A stretch of DNA of 64,000 nt from Flavobacterium aquidurense (GTDB taxonomy: Bacteria; Bacteroidota; Bacteroidia; Flavobacteriales; Flavobacteriaceae). A program made the translations under genes and the position numbers. How positions within the stretch are numbered: position 1 is the stretch's first letter; each line of letters opens with the position of its first letter. Positions 29,342-39,246 of this stretch are shown piece by piece. Location of the stretch: positions 1-64,000 of the forward strand of contig FNPS01000003.1 in the NCBI GenBank assembly GCA_900107365.1. The letters are read 5' to 3'. Below the pieces are notes generated by a model that saw only the letters and a program-made list of their open reading frames with translations, did no database searches and was not told where the DNA came from.

Positions 29342-32300
29342 ATGACTAACCAAAACAAAACATTTATGAAACAAACGTTTATAAAGAGATGTAGTTTTCT
29401 TTTGTTTATGCTAATGAGTATTGTGGCTTCAGCTCAAAGCTCAAGTGATGTAACAATTACAGGAACTGTAACAGATGATCTAGGAGGCTTGCTTCCGGGA
29501 GTTAACGTAACCGAAAAATCATCAAAGAATACTGTTACCACAGGTTTTGACGGACAGTATAAAATAAAAGTAAAAGCTGGTGCAACATTAGTTTTCTCTT
29601 ACATTGGAATGAAGAAAGCTGAAATTCCTTTGGGAGGACGAACTAAAGTTGATTTTAGAATGGAATCAGATTCTAATCAATTAGAAAACATAGTAGTTGT
29701 AGGTTATGGTACGCAGAGAAAAAAAGAACTTACTGGTGCTATTGCAACGATTAAGACGGATGATTTAATGGATTTGCCTGTGCCTAACTTATCTGACGCT
29801 TTAAAAGGATTAGTTCCTGGTGTTAGTGTTTCGAGTGGTTCACGCCCGGGAGACGCTTCAAGTATTCAGATTCGTCAGTCATTTGGTTTCTCAAAAGATG
29901 GAAATTCAACTATACCATTAGTAATTATCGATGATATGATTCAGGTTGATCCACTTACAGGTAAACCTACATTAGATACCTTTAACAGACTAGACGCTTC
30001 AGAGGTTGAAAGTATTACAGTTTTAAAAGATGCATCTGCTGCAATTTATGGAGCTCGTGCTTCGCAAGGTGCAATTGTTGTGAAAACGAAAAGAGGAAAG
30101 ATTGGTAAAGCTAAATTTACTTACAACAGCCAGTTTGCAGTTAACGACGCTATCAGCCATAGTAAAGTAATGAACGCTTATGAGTTTGGTGTTTATAATA
30201 ACAGATACTTAACTTCTTCAGGAAATGTTAGTGGTGCAACGGTTAATTCTAATCTTTTTTCTCCAGCAGAATTAGAGCAAATGAAAGGTTTGGATTATGA
30301 CTGGTTAAAAGAAGCATGGAAACCGGCAATTCAACAAAAACATTCCTTCAATGTAAGCGGAGGTAGTGAAGATATTACGTATTTCGCGGGAGCAACTTAT
30401 TTCACGCAAGATGCTAATATGGGGTATCAAAAATATGACAAATGGAATTTCCGTACAGGGATTAATGCAAAAATTGCCAAGAACTTAGATTTCTCTGCGT
30501 CCGTTTCAGGAAATACAGGAAGTATTGATAAAACGTTTACTAAAGCATCGGCTAATATTAGTGACGGAAGTTTTGCTTCTGCTGCTGGTGGCGAACAAGC
30601 TGATTACGGATTCTTATTGCACATGCCGAAATATGTGCCATGGCAAACGACGGTTGGTGGTCAACAATATTATATGTCTCCATTTCCACGTACAGACAGA
30701 AACTTAGGAAGTGCAAATGCTAATACGACAATTGCAGGTTGGAATTATTTTGCAAATTTAGATAACGGTTCACACCAATTAAGTGATGATTACTCTTATA
30801 ATGTGAATGCATCGTTGAATTACAAAATGGAAGCTGTAAAAGGTTTGTCTTTCAAAGGAACTTTTTCAAGAACACAAAGTTCTAATTATACAGAACAAAT
30901 TCAATTGCCATACGATCTTGCGAGAATTAAAAGTTATACTTTGCAAGACCACCACTTAGCCAGCGAAGCGCCTGATAGCGACTACGTAATTGAAACAAAT
31001 GTTAGAAACTCAAGAGTTTATTATAATAATAGTGATAGTAAAAGTACTCAGGGCGACTTCCTGATCAATTACGACAGAACTTTTGGAGATCACCAGATTG
31101 GTGCGATGATCGGTGGTGAAGCATCAGAGCAATATACTACAAGTACCCGTTTGGCTTATGAGAGTACTGGTAAGGATTATTTAGGAACTTATGCAACAGC
31201 GGGAAAATTAAGTGAGTCTAATAGTACGGCAACGAAGGTAGAGGGAGGAACACTTTCTTACTTTGGACGTATTAATTATAGTTACAAACAAAAATATTTG
31301 GCGCAATTTCTTTTCCGTAGCGATGCTTCTACGAAGTTTGCGCCGGAACACTATTGGGGATATTTTCCATCAATGCAAGTGGGTTGGGTAATCTCTAAAG
31401 AAGATTGGTTTTCACAAAATGTATCATGGGTTGATTTCTTCAAGGTTCGTTATTCAATTGGTAAAACAGGAAAAGATAACCTTCAAGCTTGGAAATGGGT
31501 TCAATTATATGACGTGATTGTTGATAAAGGAACTCAATTTGGTCAAGCAAATGGAGGAAATAATGCGACAGGTTTAACACCTAGAGTAAATCCAAACAGA
31601 GATGCAGTATGGGATACAACAATCAAAAATAACCTTGGTTTTGATATCAATGTTTTGAAAAACAGATTGCAGTTTACAGCAGATTTCTACTATGACAAAA
31701 CCAGCAATATGTTAACTGATATGAGTAGTGCTGCAGGAGTGCCAATTTCAGTTGGAGGTGCCTTTGCCGAACAAAACTACGGCGCTGTTGACGCTTGGGG
31801 ATCTGAGTTTAGTCTTAACTGGCATGATAAAATAAAAGACAATGTTAGTTATGATATTGGAGTGAACTTTAGCTATGCGAATAATGAAGTTAAAAAATAT
31901 CCTGACCAGGGAAATGTACTTCCGTCTAATAACGCAACAAGAGAAGGACAATCTGTTGGATTCAACCCAGTTTGGGGATTCAAAACATGGAAAGGAACTT
32001 CTACAGGTGACGGTATTTTACGTACAGATGAAGATATTGCAAATTACTGGCAATATTTAACAGATCACGCAACTGCAGTTGGAGGTGCTCCAAACTATTT
32101 GGGAATAAATTCTGTTACAGGAATGAGAAAAGGTTCATTGGCTTATCAGGATTTTGCAGGACAACTTAATCCTGATGGAACATTAGCTCCTGCTGACGGT
32201 CAGATTGCGACAGGTAATGATTATGTGAAATTGGCGAACAGCAGCAGAACATACGGATTTACTACAAATTTAGGATTGAAAGCAAAAGGATTTTATTTCA

Positions 32301-32719
32301 GAACTCAAATCTCAACTTCATGGGGAGGTGCTACTTTTGTAGATCTTGTAAATCAGGGAACTTCATCAGCTGCTAACATGTGGGCGCACGAAAGTTTCTG
32401 GAATGACATGTACGGAGCAGATAACCCGAACGGAAAATATCCTAATATGGCACAATGGGCTTATATGTCAAGTCCATCAGATTTTTGGCAACTAAACACT
32501 TTCCGTTGTTTTGTTAGAAACTTATCTGTAGGGTATGATATTCCTAAACAAGTTTTTGCTAACACTAAAATTCAAAATATAACTTTAGGAATAACTGGTA
32601 ATAATCTTTGGGATTTATACAACCCTTATCCGGATCATTATCGTAATATGTATGATAATTCTTCTGTGGGCTATCCTACACTTAGAACATGGACATTAAA
32701 TTTCAACATATCATTCTAA
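29342..32719 (+). CDS. susC: SusC-like TonB-dependent outer-membrane transporter
   Basis: 1125 residues. The ATG at 29342 gives a signal with an eight-residue extension; the in-frame ATG at 29366 (MKQTFIKRCSFLLFML) is an equally good start. A carboxypeptidase-regulatory-like domain (VTGTVTDDLGGLLPGVNVTE type) occupies ~35-115. The TonB-box/plug region follows (VVVGYGTQRKKELTGAIATI), then VLKDASAAIYGARASQGAIVVKT and a 22-strand barrel ending NFNISF. It imports oligosaccharides selected by the SusD-like lipoprotein encoded directly downstream. It is the only SusC here, so all upstream and downstream enzymes probably feed it. Confidence 0.95.
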   Translation: MTNQNKTFMKQTFIKRCSFLLFMLMSIVASAQSSSDVTITGTVTDDLGGLLPGVNVTEKSSKNTVTTGFDGQYKIKVKAGATLVFSYIGMKKAEIPLGGRTKVDFRMESDSNQLENIVVVGYGTQRKKELTGAIATIKTDDLMDLPVPNLSDALKGLVPGVSVSSGSRPGDASSIQIRQSFGFSKDGNSTIPLVIIDDMIQVDPLTGKPTLDTFNRLDASEVESITVLKDASAAIYGARASQGAIVVKTKRGKIGKAKFTYNSQFAVNDAISHSKVMNAYEFGVYNNRYLTSSGNVSGATVNSNLFSPAELEQMKGLDYDWLKEAWKPAIQQKHSFNVSGGSEDITYFAGATYFTQDANMGYQKYDKWNFRTGINAKIAKNLDFSASVSGNTGSIDKTFTKASANISDGSFASAAGGEQADYGFLLHMPKYVPWQTTVGGQQYYMSPFPRTDRNLGSANANTTIAGWNYFANLDNGSHQLSDDYSYNVNASLNYKMEAVKGLSFKGTFSRTQSSNYTEQIQLPYDLARIKSYTLQDHHLASEAPDSDYVIETNVRNSRVYYNNSDSKSTQGDFLINYDRTFGDHQIGAMIGGEASEQYTTSTRLAYESTGKDYLGTYATAGKLSESNSTATKVEGGTLSYFGRINYSYKQKYLAQFLFRSDASTKFAPEHYWGYFPSMQVGWVISKEDWFSQNVSWVDFFKVRYSIGKTGKDNLQAWKWVQLYDVIVDKGTQFGQANGGNNATGLTPRVNPNRDAVWDTTIKNNLGFDINVLKNRLQFTADFYYDKTSNMLTDMSSAAGVPISVGGAFAEQNYGAVDAWGSEFSLNWHDKIKDNVSYDIGVNFSYANNEVKKYPDQGNVLPSNNATREGQSVGFNPVWGFKTWKGTSTGDGILRTDEDIANYWQYLTDHATAVGGAPNYLGINSVTGMRKGSLAYQDFAGQLNPDGTLAPADGQIATGNDYVKLANSSRTYGFTTNLGLKAKGFYFRTQISTSWGGATFVDLVNQGTSSAANMWAHESFWNDMYGADNPNGKYPNMAQWAYMSSPSDFWQLNTFRCFVRNLSVGYDIPKQVFANTKIQNITLGITGNNLWDLYNPYPDHYRNMYDNSSVGYPTLRTWTLNFNISF

Positions 32720-32738
32720 TTTAAATTTGATAGCAATT

Positions 32739-34721
32739 ATGAAAACAAAATTCAATATATATATAACTTTATCACTTGTACTTGCTTTGAGCAGTTCATG
32801 TAGTGATAGTTTTCTGGAAGACAAGAAACAATACGGTGCTTATGACGATAGTTTTTACCAAAGTCAGGAGCGTGTACAAAACTACGTAGACAACCAATAC
32901 TACGATTTTTATAACGCATACAAATCTCCTACAGCTGCTGTAGTTGGATCTTTTACGGATACGTATACCAAAATGACGGAAGAGTTGGGAGGTACACAGG
33001 ATCTTATTAATCCAAACAAAACGTTCTTTAACTCGGTAGATGCTAGTGGATATTACGGTCTTAAAATTGGTACTGGTATTAACAACACTCCCTATAACAG
33101 AATCAGAGAATGTAATAATTTACTGGAAGATATTGATGTAAAAGGAGCTCAACTTGATAAAACATTTCGTGATCAGGCAAAGGGACAAATGTATTATATG
33201 CGCGCTATGCAATATTACGACCTAATGCGTACTTACGGTCCCGTGCCTTTGGCAATCACTGTTCAGGATGCTGCAGCAGATAATCCTGCAATTCAGCTTC
33301 CAAGAGCAAAAGTTTCTGAAGTAGTGGCTCAAATCGTAAAAGATTTAGATTTGGCGGCAAGTTTATTGCCTGCAAACTGGAATGCAACATCAAGCTACGG
33401 ACGTTTTACAAGAGGTGCTGCTTTGGCACAAAAATCTCGTGTACTATTAACCTATGCAAGTCCTTTGTTTAATAAAAACTGGGATGGTTCTAACGAGCGT
33501 TGGGATGCTGCTTTGAAAGCCGGATTGGCAGCAGAAGCGCAGTTAACAGCAGATGGTTACGGATTGTACGGAGCTTCAATTAAAGATTGGGATGCTATGT
33601 TCTTAATTGATAATGCACCTTGCAGAGAAGCCATCGCAGTACAGCTTTGTGGAAATGGTACTTTAGCGACAGCAGTAAACAATTCCTGGGAAAAAGGAAT
33701 GCGTTTAGCAAGTCAGGGTGGAGTTGGCGGAGGTACAACGGCTCCTAAAGAAATGATTGATTTGTTTCCAATGGCAAATGGTTCAAGACCTACAACAGCA
33801 AATGGATATAATGATTTTACTTTCTTTTTGAACAGAGACCCAAGATTTTACAGAACATTTGCTTTTTCTGGAGTAAAATGGGGTTACAAAGAAAGTGCTA
33901 ATGCGGCTGTTTGGGCATACCGTTGGGTAGATGCTGCTAAAAAAGTTGGTTTTGCCGATGGAAATAGTGCTGTATCAAGTCCTGCGTTTATTAGAAAAAT
34001 GTCAAATCAAACTGCTAGTAATGCGACCAATTACCAATACTCAGGAACTGATATTTTTGAATATCGTTATGCTGAATTATTGTTGAATATTGCGGAATGT
34101 TATGCAGCTCTTGGGCAAACAAGTAATACTGTTGCTTATTTAGGAAGAATTAGAGCCCGCGTTGGTATTCCGTCTGCAAATAATTACGGAATTGGAACAT
34201 TGGCAGATAAATATGCCGGGATCGAAGCTTGTTTATACGAGCGTAGAGTGGAGTTAGCATACGAAGGAAAACGTTACTGGGATGTTCAACGCTGGATGTT
34301 GTATGACAATGCTGCACTTCCTGGAGTTACAGCTGGTACAGTTAGTAAATTAGGTTTAGCGCCTCTTAACGGAACACAACGTACTGGAAATTATTTACAG
34401 TTCAAAAATACTGCTGCATCTTCAACAACAGATCCAATTACTACGGCTGCACGTGCTGCTGTTGTAGCTGATCCGGATGCTGCGAATTTCCAAACACAAT
34501 TAACAGCTTTGGCTAATTTCTATAACACAAACTTTGTCCGTACAGACTTAGTTACGCCTTTAGATAATTTTAATGGAGTTGCGGTTAAAATCAAATTTAA
34601 CCCAAATTATTACATAATGGGGCTTAATACTACAGCATTAACGCAAAACCCTTGGTTGTTACAAACTTTAGGTTGGAATGATGTGTCTGGTGCTCCTGGA
34701 ACTTTAAATTTCCAAGAATAA
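32739..34721 (+). CDS. susD: SusD-like glycan-binding surface lipoprotein (RagB/SusD family)
   Basis: 660 residues from the ATG at 32739. A TTG four codons upstream is in frame, but MKTKFNIYITL is the natural signal start. The lipobox is LSSSC. TPR-like helices and the family's C-terminal YRYAELLLNIAECYAALGQ and ERRVELAYEGKRYWDVQRW motifs are clear. It caps the SusC barrel at the cell surface and binds pectic oligosaccharide; the exact ligand is not readable. It lies 19 bases after susC, so the two are co-transcribed, and a hairpin at 34759-34788 follows. Confidence 0.95.
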   Translation: MKTKFNIYITLSLVLALSSSCSDSFLEDKKQYGAYDDSFYQSQERVQNYVDNQYYDFYNAYKSPTAAVVGSFTDTYTKMTEELGGTQDLINPNKTFFNSVDASGYYGLKIGTGINNTPYNRIRECNNLLEDIDVKGAQLDKTFRDQAKGQMYYMRAMQYYDLMRTYGPVPLAITVQDAAADNPAIQLPRAKVSEVVAQIVKDLDLAASLLPANWNATSSYGRFTRGAALAQKSRVLLTYASPLFNKNWDGSNERWDAALKAGLAAEAQLTADGYGLYGASIKDWDAMFLIDNAPCREAIAVQLCGNGTLATAVNNSWEKGMRLASQGGVGGGTTAPKEMIDLFPMANGSRPTTANGYNDFTFFLNRDPRFYRTFAFSGVKWGYKESANAAVWAYRWVDAAKKVGFADGNSAVSSPAFIRKMSNQTASNATNYQYSGTDIFEYRYAELLLNIAECYAALGQTSNTVAYLGRIRARVGIPSANNYGIGTLADKYAGIEACLYERRVELAYEGKRYWDVQRWMLYDNAALPGVTAGTVSKLGLAPLNGTQRTGNYLQFKNTAASSTTDPITTAARAAVVADPDAANFQTQLTALANFYNTNFVRTDLVTPLDNFNGVAVKIKFNPNYYIMGLNTTALTQNPWLLQTLGWNDVSGAPGTLNFQE

Positions 34722-34758
34722 TTTTTGCCCAATAAAAATTATTAAAAACATAAAAACG

Positions 34759-34788
34759 ATCACCTGTATTCTAAAAAATACAGGTGAT
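34759..34788 (+). terminator. Hairpin after susD, partial terminator
   Basis: Perfect 12-bp arms ATCACCTGTATT (34759-34770) and AATACAGGTGAT (34777-34788) are followed by TTGTTT. The short U-tract suggests attenuation or message stabilisation, leaving susC/susD in excess over downstream enzymes (inference). Confidence 0.65.
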
Positions 34789-34823
34789 TTGTTTAAAAAT
34801 GATTACCATAATTAAAAATTAGT

Positions 34824-36527
34824 ATGAAAAATTTCACTTTATCGGCTGCTTTCTTATTGTTTTTAGGAAGTTTCCAATGTTTCGCACAGTATCCCAAAAT
34901 CAGTCCGGAAGTTCAGGCACAATCCAAAGTTATTATGGATGAAGCTGAAAAACGTTCTGACGAAGCCTGGGAAAAAGCACTTGTAGTAATCGAGGAAGAA
35001 GCCAAACATGGCAAACCTTACATTCCGTGGGCATCAAGACCAAATGATTTACCTCAGGCAGAAATTCCTTCTTTCCCTGGTGCGGAAGGTGGAGGAATGT
35101 ACACTTTTGGTGGACGTGGCGGAAATGTTTATACGGTTACAAGTTTAGAAGACAGCGGACCTGGAACTTTACGTGAAGCGTGCGAAAAAGGTGGAGCAAG
35201 AACTATTGTTTTTAATGTTTCTGGTATTATCAGAATCAAAAGTCCATTGATTATTCGTGCACCTTACATCACGATTGCAGGACAAACTGCTCCCGGAGAT
35301 GGTATTTGCGTAGCAGGAGAATCAGTTTGGATCAATACACATGACGTAATTATCAGACACATGCGTTTCCGTAGAGGAGAAACTTTCGTGGGTCGTCGTG
35401 ACGATGCTATTGGAGGAAATCCTGTTGGAAATATTATGATTGACCACGTTTCTGCAACTTGGGGATTAGATGAAAACATGTCTATGTACAGACATATTTA
35501 CAGCCCGGGTCCAGGTTATCCGGATGTAAAAGTGGGTACTGTCAATATTACAATTCAAAACAGTTTATTCGGAGAAGCATTAGATACTTACAACCATGCT
35601 TTCGGAAGTACTTTAGGTGGAGAAAACTGCGCTTTTATCAGAAATATGTGGGCGAACAATGCAGGAAGAAACCCTTCTATTGGATGGAATGGTATTTTCA
35701 ATTTTGCAAACAATGTAGTTTTCAACTGGTACAACAGATCTACAGACGGTGGTGATTATACCGCTATCTACAACATTATGAACAACTATTACAAACCAGG
35801 ACCAGTAACAGATTTGAATGAGCCAATTAGCTATAGAATCTTAAAACCGGAAGCGGGAAGAAGCAAATTACCTTATATGGTTTTTGGTAGAGCTTTTGTA
35901 AGCGGAAATATAGTTGCTGGTAACGATAAAGTTTCAAAAGACAACTGGGATGGTGGCGTACAGATTGAAAATAAAAAAGGAGAATTGATGGCTTATGATG
36001 AGGCCAAAACTTATTTCGATAAAATGAAAGCAGACAAACCTTTTCCAATGCCTTGGTTTCATCCATTATTGAAAGCTGAAGATGCTTATGAATTTGTCTT
36101 GAAAAATGTTGGAGCTACTTTACCTTTAAGAGATAAAGTAGACGAAAGAATCGTAAGAACGGTTAAAACCGGAGTGCCTGAATATGCAAAAGGATTGGAG
36201 AAAAAACAATTCTATCAATTTGAGCACAGACGTTTACCAATGGACTCTTATAAACAAGGTATCATTACTGATATTTCGCAAGTAGGCGGATATCCTGAAT
36301 ACAAAGGAAAACCTTATGTAGATACAGACAAAGATGGTATTCCCGACAAATGGGAGAAAAAACATGGTTTAAATCCTAATGATCCTGCTGATGCTAAATT
36401 GGATTCAAACAACGACGGTTATACTAATATAGAAAAATATATCAACGGTATCGATCCGACGAAAAAAGTAGACTGGAAAGATTTAAGTAACAATCAGGAA
36501 ACTTTAGTTAAACCATTACAAGAATAG
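34824..36527 (+). CDS. PL1 pectate lyase (first of a pair)
   Basis: 567 residues, exported (signal ~22). An N-terminal helical stretch (VIMDEAEKRSDEAWEKALV) precedes the PL1 beta-helix beginning IPSFPGAEGGGMYTFGGRGG (~85). The helix contains APYITIAGQTAPGDGI, HDVIIRHMRFRRGE, DHVSATWGLDENMS and NNYYKPGP. The C-terminus has calcium-binding repeats (DTDKDGIPDKWEKKHGL, DSNNDGYTNIEKY). It is clearly homologous along its length to the gene at 37385, so the two arose by duplication around the DUF3826 gene. Likely role: beta-elimination of homogalacturonan or of the RG-II backbone. A strong terminator follows. Confidence 0.92.
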   Translation: MKNFTLSAAFLLFLGSFQCFAQYPKISPEVQAQSKVIMDEAEKRSDEAWEKALVVIEEEAKHGKPYIPWASRPNDLPQAEIPSFPGAEGGGMYTFGGRGGNVYTVTSLEDSGPGTLREACEKGGARTIVFNVSGIIRIKSPLIIRAPYITIAGQTAPGDGICVAGESVWINTHDVIIRHMRFRRGETFVGRRDDAIGGNPVGNIMIDHVSATWGLDENMSMYRHIYSPGPGYPDVKVGTVNITIQNSLFGEALDTYNHAFGSTLGGENCAFIRNMWANNAGRNPSIGWNGIFNFANNVVFNWYNRSTDGGDYTAIYNIMNNYYKPGPVTDLNEPISYRILKPEAGRSKLPYMVFGRAFVSGNIVAGNDKVSKDNWDGGVQIENKKGELMAYDEAKTYFDKMKADKPFPMPWFHPLLKAEDAYEFVLKNVGATLPLRDKVDERIVRTVKTGVPEYAKGLEKKQFYQFEHRRLPMDSYKQGIITDISQVGGYPEYKGKPYVDTDKDGIPDKWEKKHGLNPNDPADAKLDSNNDGYTNIEKYINGIDPTKKVDWKDLSNNQETLVKPLQE

Positions 36528-36536
36528 TTTTAAATG

Positions 36537-36582
36537 ACATTCTTATTTCACAATTAAAGCTGTGAAATAAGAATGTTTTTTT
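36537..36582 (+). terminator. Strong rho-independent terminator after the PL1 gene
   Basis: Perfect 16-bp arms ACATTCTTATTTCACA (36537-36552) and TGTGAAATAAGAATGT (36561-36576), with an 8-base loop, are followed by a T run. The gene at 36610 starts 28 bases later, so readthrough or a promoter within the hairpin is needed for its expression. Confidence 0.85.
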
Positions 36583-36609
36583 CAAACACAAATTTCAAAT
36601 TTTAAAATC

Positions 36610-37284
36610 ATGTCAAAGAGTAAATTAAATATAAGTATTCTGATGTTGCTATTGGTATTCTTCAACGGAATCGCACAACAACATTTAGATCCGGAATATA
36701 TCAAAGTGACCAACGAAAGAGCGACTAAAATTGTAGCGAAATTAGAGTTGGCAAATCCTGCAAAAGAAAAAGCAGTAACTGATATTATTGCGCAACAATT
36801 TAGAGATTTAAGCGAAATTCAGGATGGAAGAGATGCTGAGATCAAAAAAATAAAGGAAGACACTACTTTAGCAAAAGAAAAGCAAAACGAGAAAATTGAT
36901 AAGTTAAAATCAAAAGCAGATACTGCTATTGAAAAACTACACAAATCGTATTTGAAGAAGTTAGGAACGCAATTGTCAGAAGATAAGATTGTTGAAGTAA
37001 AAGACGGAATGACCTATGGTGTTTTGCCAATTACCTATGCCGGATATCAGGACATGCTGCCAGCTTTAACCGCAGCACAAAAAGATTATATTTATAAGGC
37101 TTTAGTTGAAGCCAGAGAACATGCAATGGACGGAGGATCCTCTAAAGAAAAACACGCCTGGTTTGGTAAATACAAAGGAAGAATCAACAATTATTTATCA
37201 AAACAAGGTTACGATTTAAACAAAGAAAGTGCTGACTGGCACAAACGTGTTGAAGAAAGAGAAAAAGCCAAATCAGGTAAATAA
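36610..37284 (+). CDS. DUF3826 domain protein
   Basis: 224 residues, exported (signal ~23). After the signal it is mainly helical and highly charged: LDPEYIKVTNERATKIVAKL, a Lys/Glu-rich coiled-coil-like stretch at ~75-115, then a GVLPITYAGYQDMLPALT segment. The pattern is that of DUF3826, found in Bacteroidota pectin PULs but with no known function. It lies between two homologous PL1 genes. It resembles small periplasmic helper proteins more than an enzyme, since no catalytic motif is visible. Confidence 0.8.
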   Translation: MSKSKLNISILMLLLVFFNGIAQQHLDPEYIKVTNERATKIVAKLELANPAKEKAVTDIIAQQFRDLSEIQDGRDAEIKKIKEDTTLAKEKQNEKIDKLKSKADTAIEKLHKSYLKKLGTQLSEDKIVEVKDGMTYGVLPITYAGYQDMLPALTAAQKDYIYKALVEAREHAMDGGSSKEKHAWFGKYKGRINNYLSKQGYDLNKESADWHKRVEEREKAKSGK

Positions 37285-37288
37285 TTTA

Positions 37289-37370
37289 TTAGTCCTTAGT
37301 GATGAGTCCTTAGTGATTAGTTTTTACAAACTCACTATTCTAAGGACTAATTACTAGGTACTAAGAACTA
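37289..37370. repeat. Inverted and direct repeats of the TTAGTCCTTAG class
   Basis: TTAGTCCTTAG (37289-37299) pairs with CTAAGGACTAA (37340-37350). GTCCTTAGTGAT units repeat within the left part. Same class as 9356-9400. Confidence 0.7.
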
Positions 37371-37384
37371 AAATAAAGATTCTC

Positions 37385-39085
37385 ATGAAGAATAATTTCC
37401 AAAAGACCACCTTGAAAAGAGCCATGATGATGCTATCATTTTGTTCTTTCTTTTCCTCTGCCTATGCGCAATATCCAGAAATTCCAAAACCTCTTCAAGA
37501 TAAAACCGATGCAGTTTTAGCAGATGAAGAAAAAAGACTGGCCGAAATCTGGACAGCTAATTACAGTACGATCCAGGCGGAAACCAAATTAGGCCGCCCG
37601 TATTTACCGTGGGCTTCTTATCCTAAAGATTTTGTTCATGCCGATATTCCTGCTTTTCCGGGAGCGGAAGGTGGTGGAGCGTTTACGCCAGGAGGAAGAG
37701 GCGGAAAAATATTCGTTGTAACCAGTTTGGAAGACAGCGGAAAGGGAACTTTCAGAGAGGGTTGTGAAGCGGTTGGAGCAAGAACAATTGTATTCAACGT
37801 TTCCGGAATTATCCGTTTAAAAAAGCGCATCAGCATGCGTGCGCCTTACGTAACCATTGCCGGACAAACTGCTCCTGGTGACGGAATTTGTATTGCCGGA
37901 GAAACGTTGGAAATCGATACACACGACGTAATCATCAGACACATGCGTTTCCGCAGAGGTGAAACGGATGTTACCCGCAGAGATGATGCATTGGGTGGAA
38001 ACCCAATTGGTAATATTATTGTAGATCACTGTTCTGTAAGCTGGGGATTAGATGAAAACATCTCCTTGTACCGACACCAATTTGCGGCAAATGATAAATC
38101 AAAACTGGAAAAATTGCCTGCTTGTAATATTACAATTCAAAATACGATCTCTTCTGAAGGTTTAGATACTTACAATCATGCTTTCGGAAGTACGATTGGT
38201 GGATTAAATAGTACTTTTATGCGTAACTTATGGGCCGATAATATTTCAAGAAATGCTTCTATCGGAATGTATGGTGATTTTAATTTTGTGAATAATGTGA
38301 TTTTCAACTGGTGGAATCGTTCGTTGGATGGAGGTGATTATCGTTCGATGTTCAACATCATCAATAATTATTTCAAACCGGGACCAATAACACCAACAGA
38401 TCAGCCAATTCGTTACAGAATTCTAAAACCGGAATCAGGTTATATGAAGCCTAAAACATACGGAAGAGCTTATGTTGACGGAAATTATATAGTGGGTTCT
38501 CCAGAAGTTACAGCTGATAACTGGAATGGTGGTATTCAATTAGAAGATCAGTCAGAAGCAGAAACTAAAGAATATTTAGAATTAATTAAACAGCCAAAAC
38601 CGTTTTCAATGCCAAACATAACCATTATGAAGGCTGAAGAAGCCTATGAATTTGTATTGAAAAATGTTGGAGCAAATCTCCCAAAAAGAGATGCTGTTGA
38701 TGAAAGAATATTGAAACAGGTTCGTACTGGAAAAATTGAAGTTAAAGACGGTTTAGAAAATTCTATTGGTAAGGAATTTATTAAAAGAAGATTGCCTGCT
38801 GACTCTTATAAAAAAGGAATTATCACGAATCCAAATCAGGTGGGCGGATATCCGGAGTACAAAGGAAAGGCTTATAAAGATTCTGATAATGACGGAATTC
38901 CGGATGCCTGGGAAAAGAAATTTGGTCTAAATACAAACGATGCTTCAGATGCAAATAAGGATTCAAATGGCGATGGTTATACCAATCTTGAAAAATATTT
39001 TAACGGAATCGATCCGACTAAAAAAGTAGATTGGACAAAATTTGAAAATAATACGGATACATTGTCGAAAGTATTATTGCAGTAA
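37385..39085 (+). CDS. PL1 pectate lyase (second of a pair)
   Basis: 566 residues, signal ~29. It has the same domain order as the gene at 34824: an N-terminal helix (AVLADEEKRLAEIW), IPAFPGAEGGGAFTPGGRGG, HDVIIRHMRFRRGE, DHCSVSWGLDENIS, NNYFKPGP and C-terminal calcium repeats (DSDNDGIPDAWEKKFGL, DSNGDGYTNLEKY). Differences cluster in the loops after the central helix, which may alter subsite preference. The downstream gap carries a 14-bp tandem repeat. Confidence 0.92.
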   Translation: MKNNFQKTTLKRAMMMLSFCSFFSSAYAQYPEIPKPLQDKTDAVLADEEKRLAEIWTANYSTIQAETKLGRPYLPWASYPKDFVHADIPAFPGAEGGGAFTPGGRGGKIFVVTSLEDSGKGTFREGCEAVGARTIVFNVSGIIRLKKRISMRAPYVTIAGQTAPGDGICIAGETLEIDTHDVIIRHMRFRRGETDVTRRDDALGGNPIGNIIVDHCSVSWGLDENISLYRHQFAANDKSKLEKLPACNITIQNTISSEGLDTYNHAFGSTIGGLNSTFMRNLWADNISRNASIGMYGDFNFVNNVIFNWWNRSLDGGDYRSMFNIINNYFKPGPITPTDQPIRYRILKPESGYMKPKTYGRAYVDGNYIVGSPEVTADNWNGGIQLEDQSEAETKEYLELIKQPKPFSMPNITIMKAEEAYEFVLKNVGANLPKRDAVDERILKQVRTGKIEVKDGLENSIGKEFIKRRLPADSYKKGIITNPNQVGGYPEYKGKAYKDSDNDGIPDAWEKKFGLNTNDASDANKDSNGDGYTNLEKYFNGIDPTKKVDWTKFENNTDTLSKVLLQ

Positions 39086-39090
39086 ATTTA

Positions 39091-39160
39091 GAGAATAGAA
39101 TAAAGAGAATAGAATAAAGAGAATAGAATAAAGAGAATAGAATAAAGAGAATAGAATAAA
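39091..39160. repeat. Tandem repeat, 14 bp x 5
   Basis: Five exact head-to-tail copies of GAGAATAGAATAAA lie immediately after the PL1 stop and end 86 bases before the GTG of the next gene. A degenerate sixth unit (GAGGAAAGAAGAAA) follows. Copy number in such arrays can change by slippage. Confidence 0.95.
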
Positions 39161-39246
39161 GAGGAAAGAAGAAAGATTCTTAAAAATGAGAAATTAGCTT
39201 CAAAAAAATCTAAAATCTAAATTCAGAAATCTAAAATAAAATTAAA

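Noticed and set aside
32727..32738. TTG start for the SusD gene
   Set aside because: ATG 32739 gives a textbook lipoprotein signal; the extra residues MIAI add nothing.
39091..39160. CRISPR or iteron origin
   Set aside because: Units are contiguous without spacers and no replication gene is nearby.
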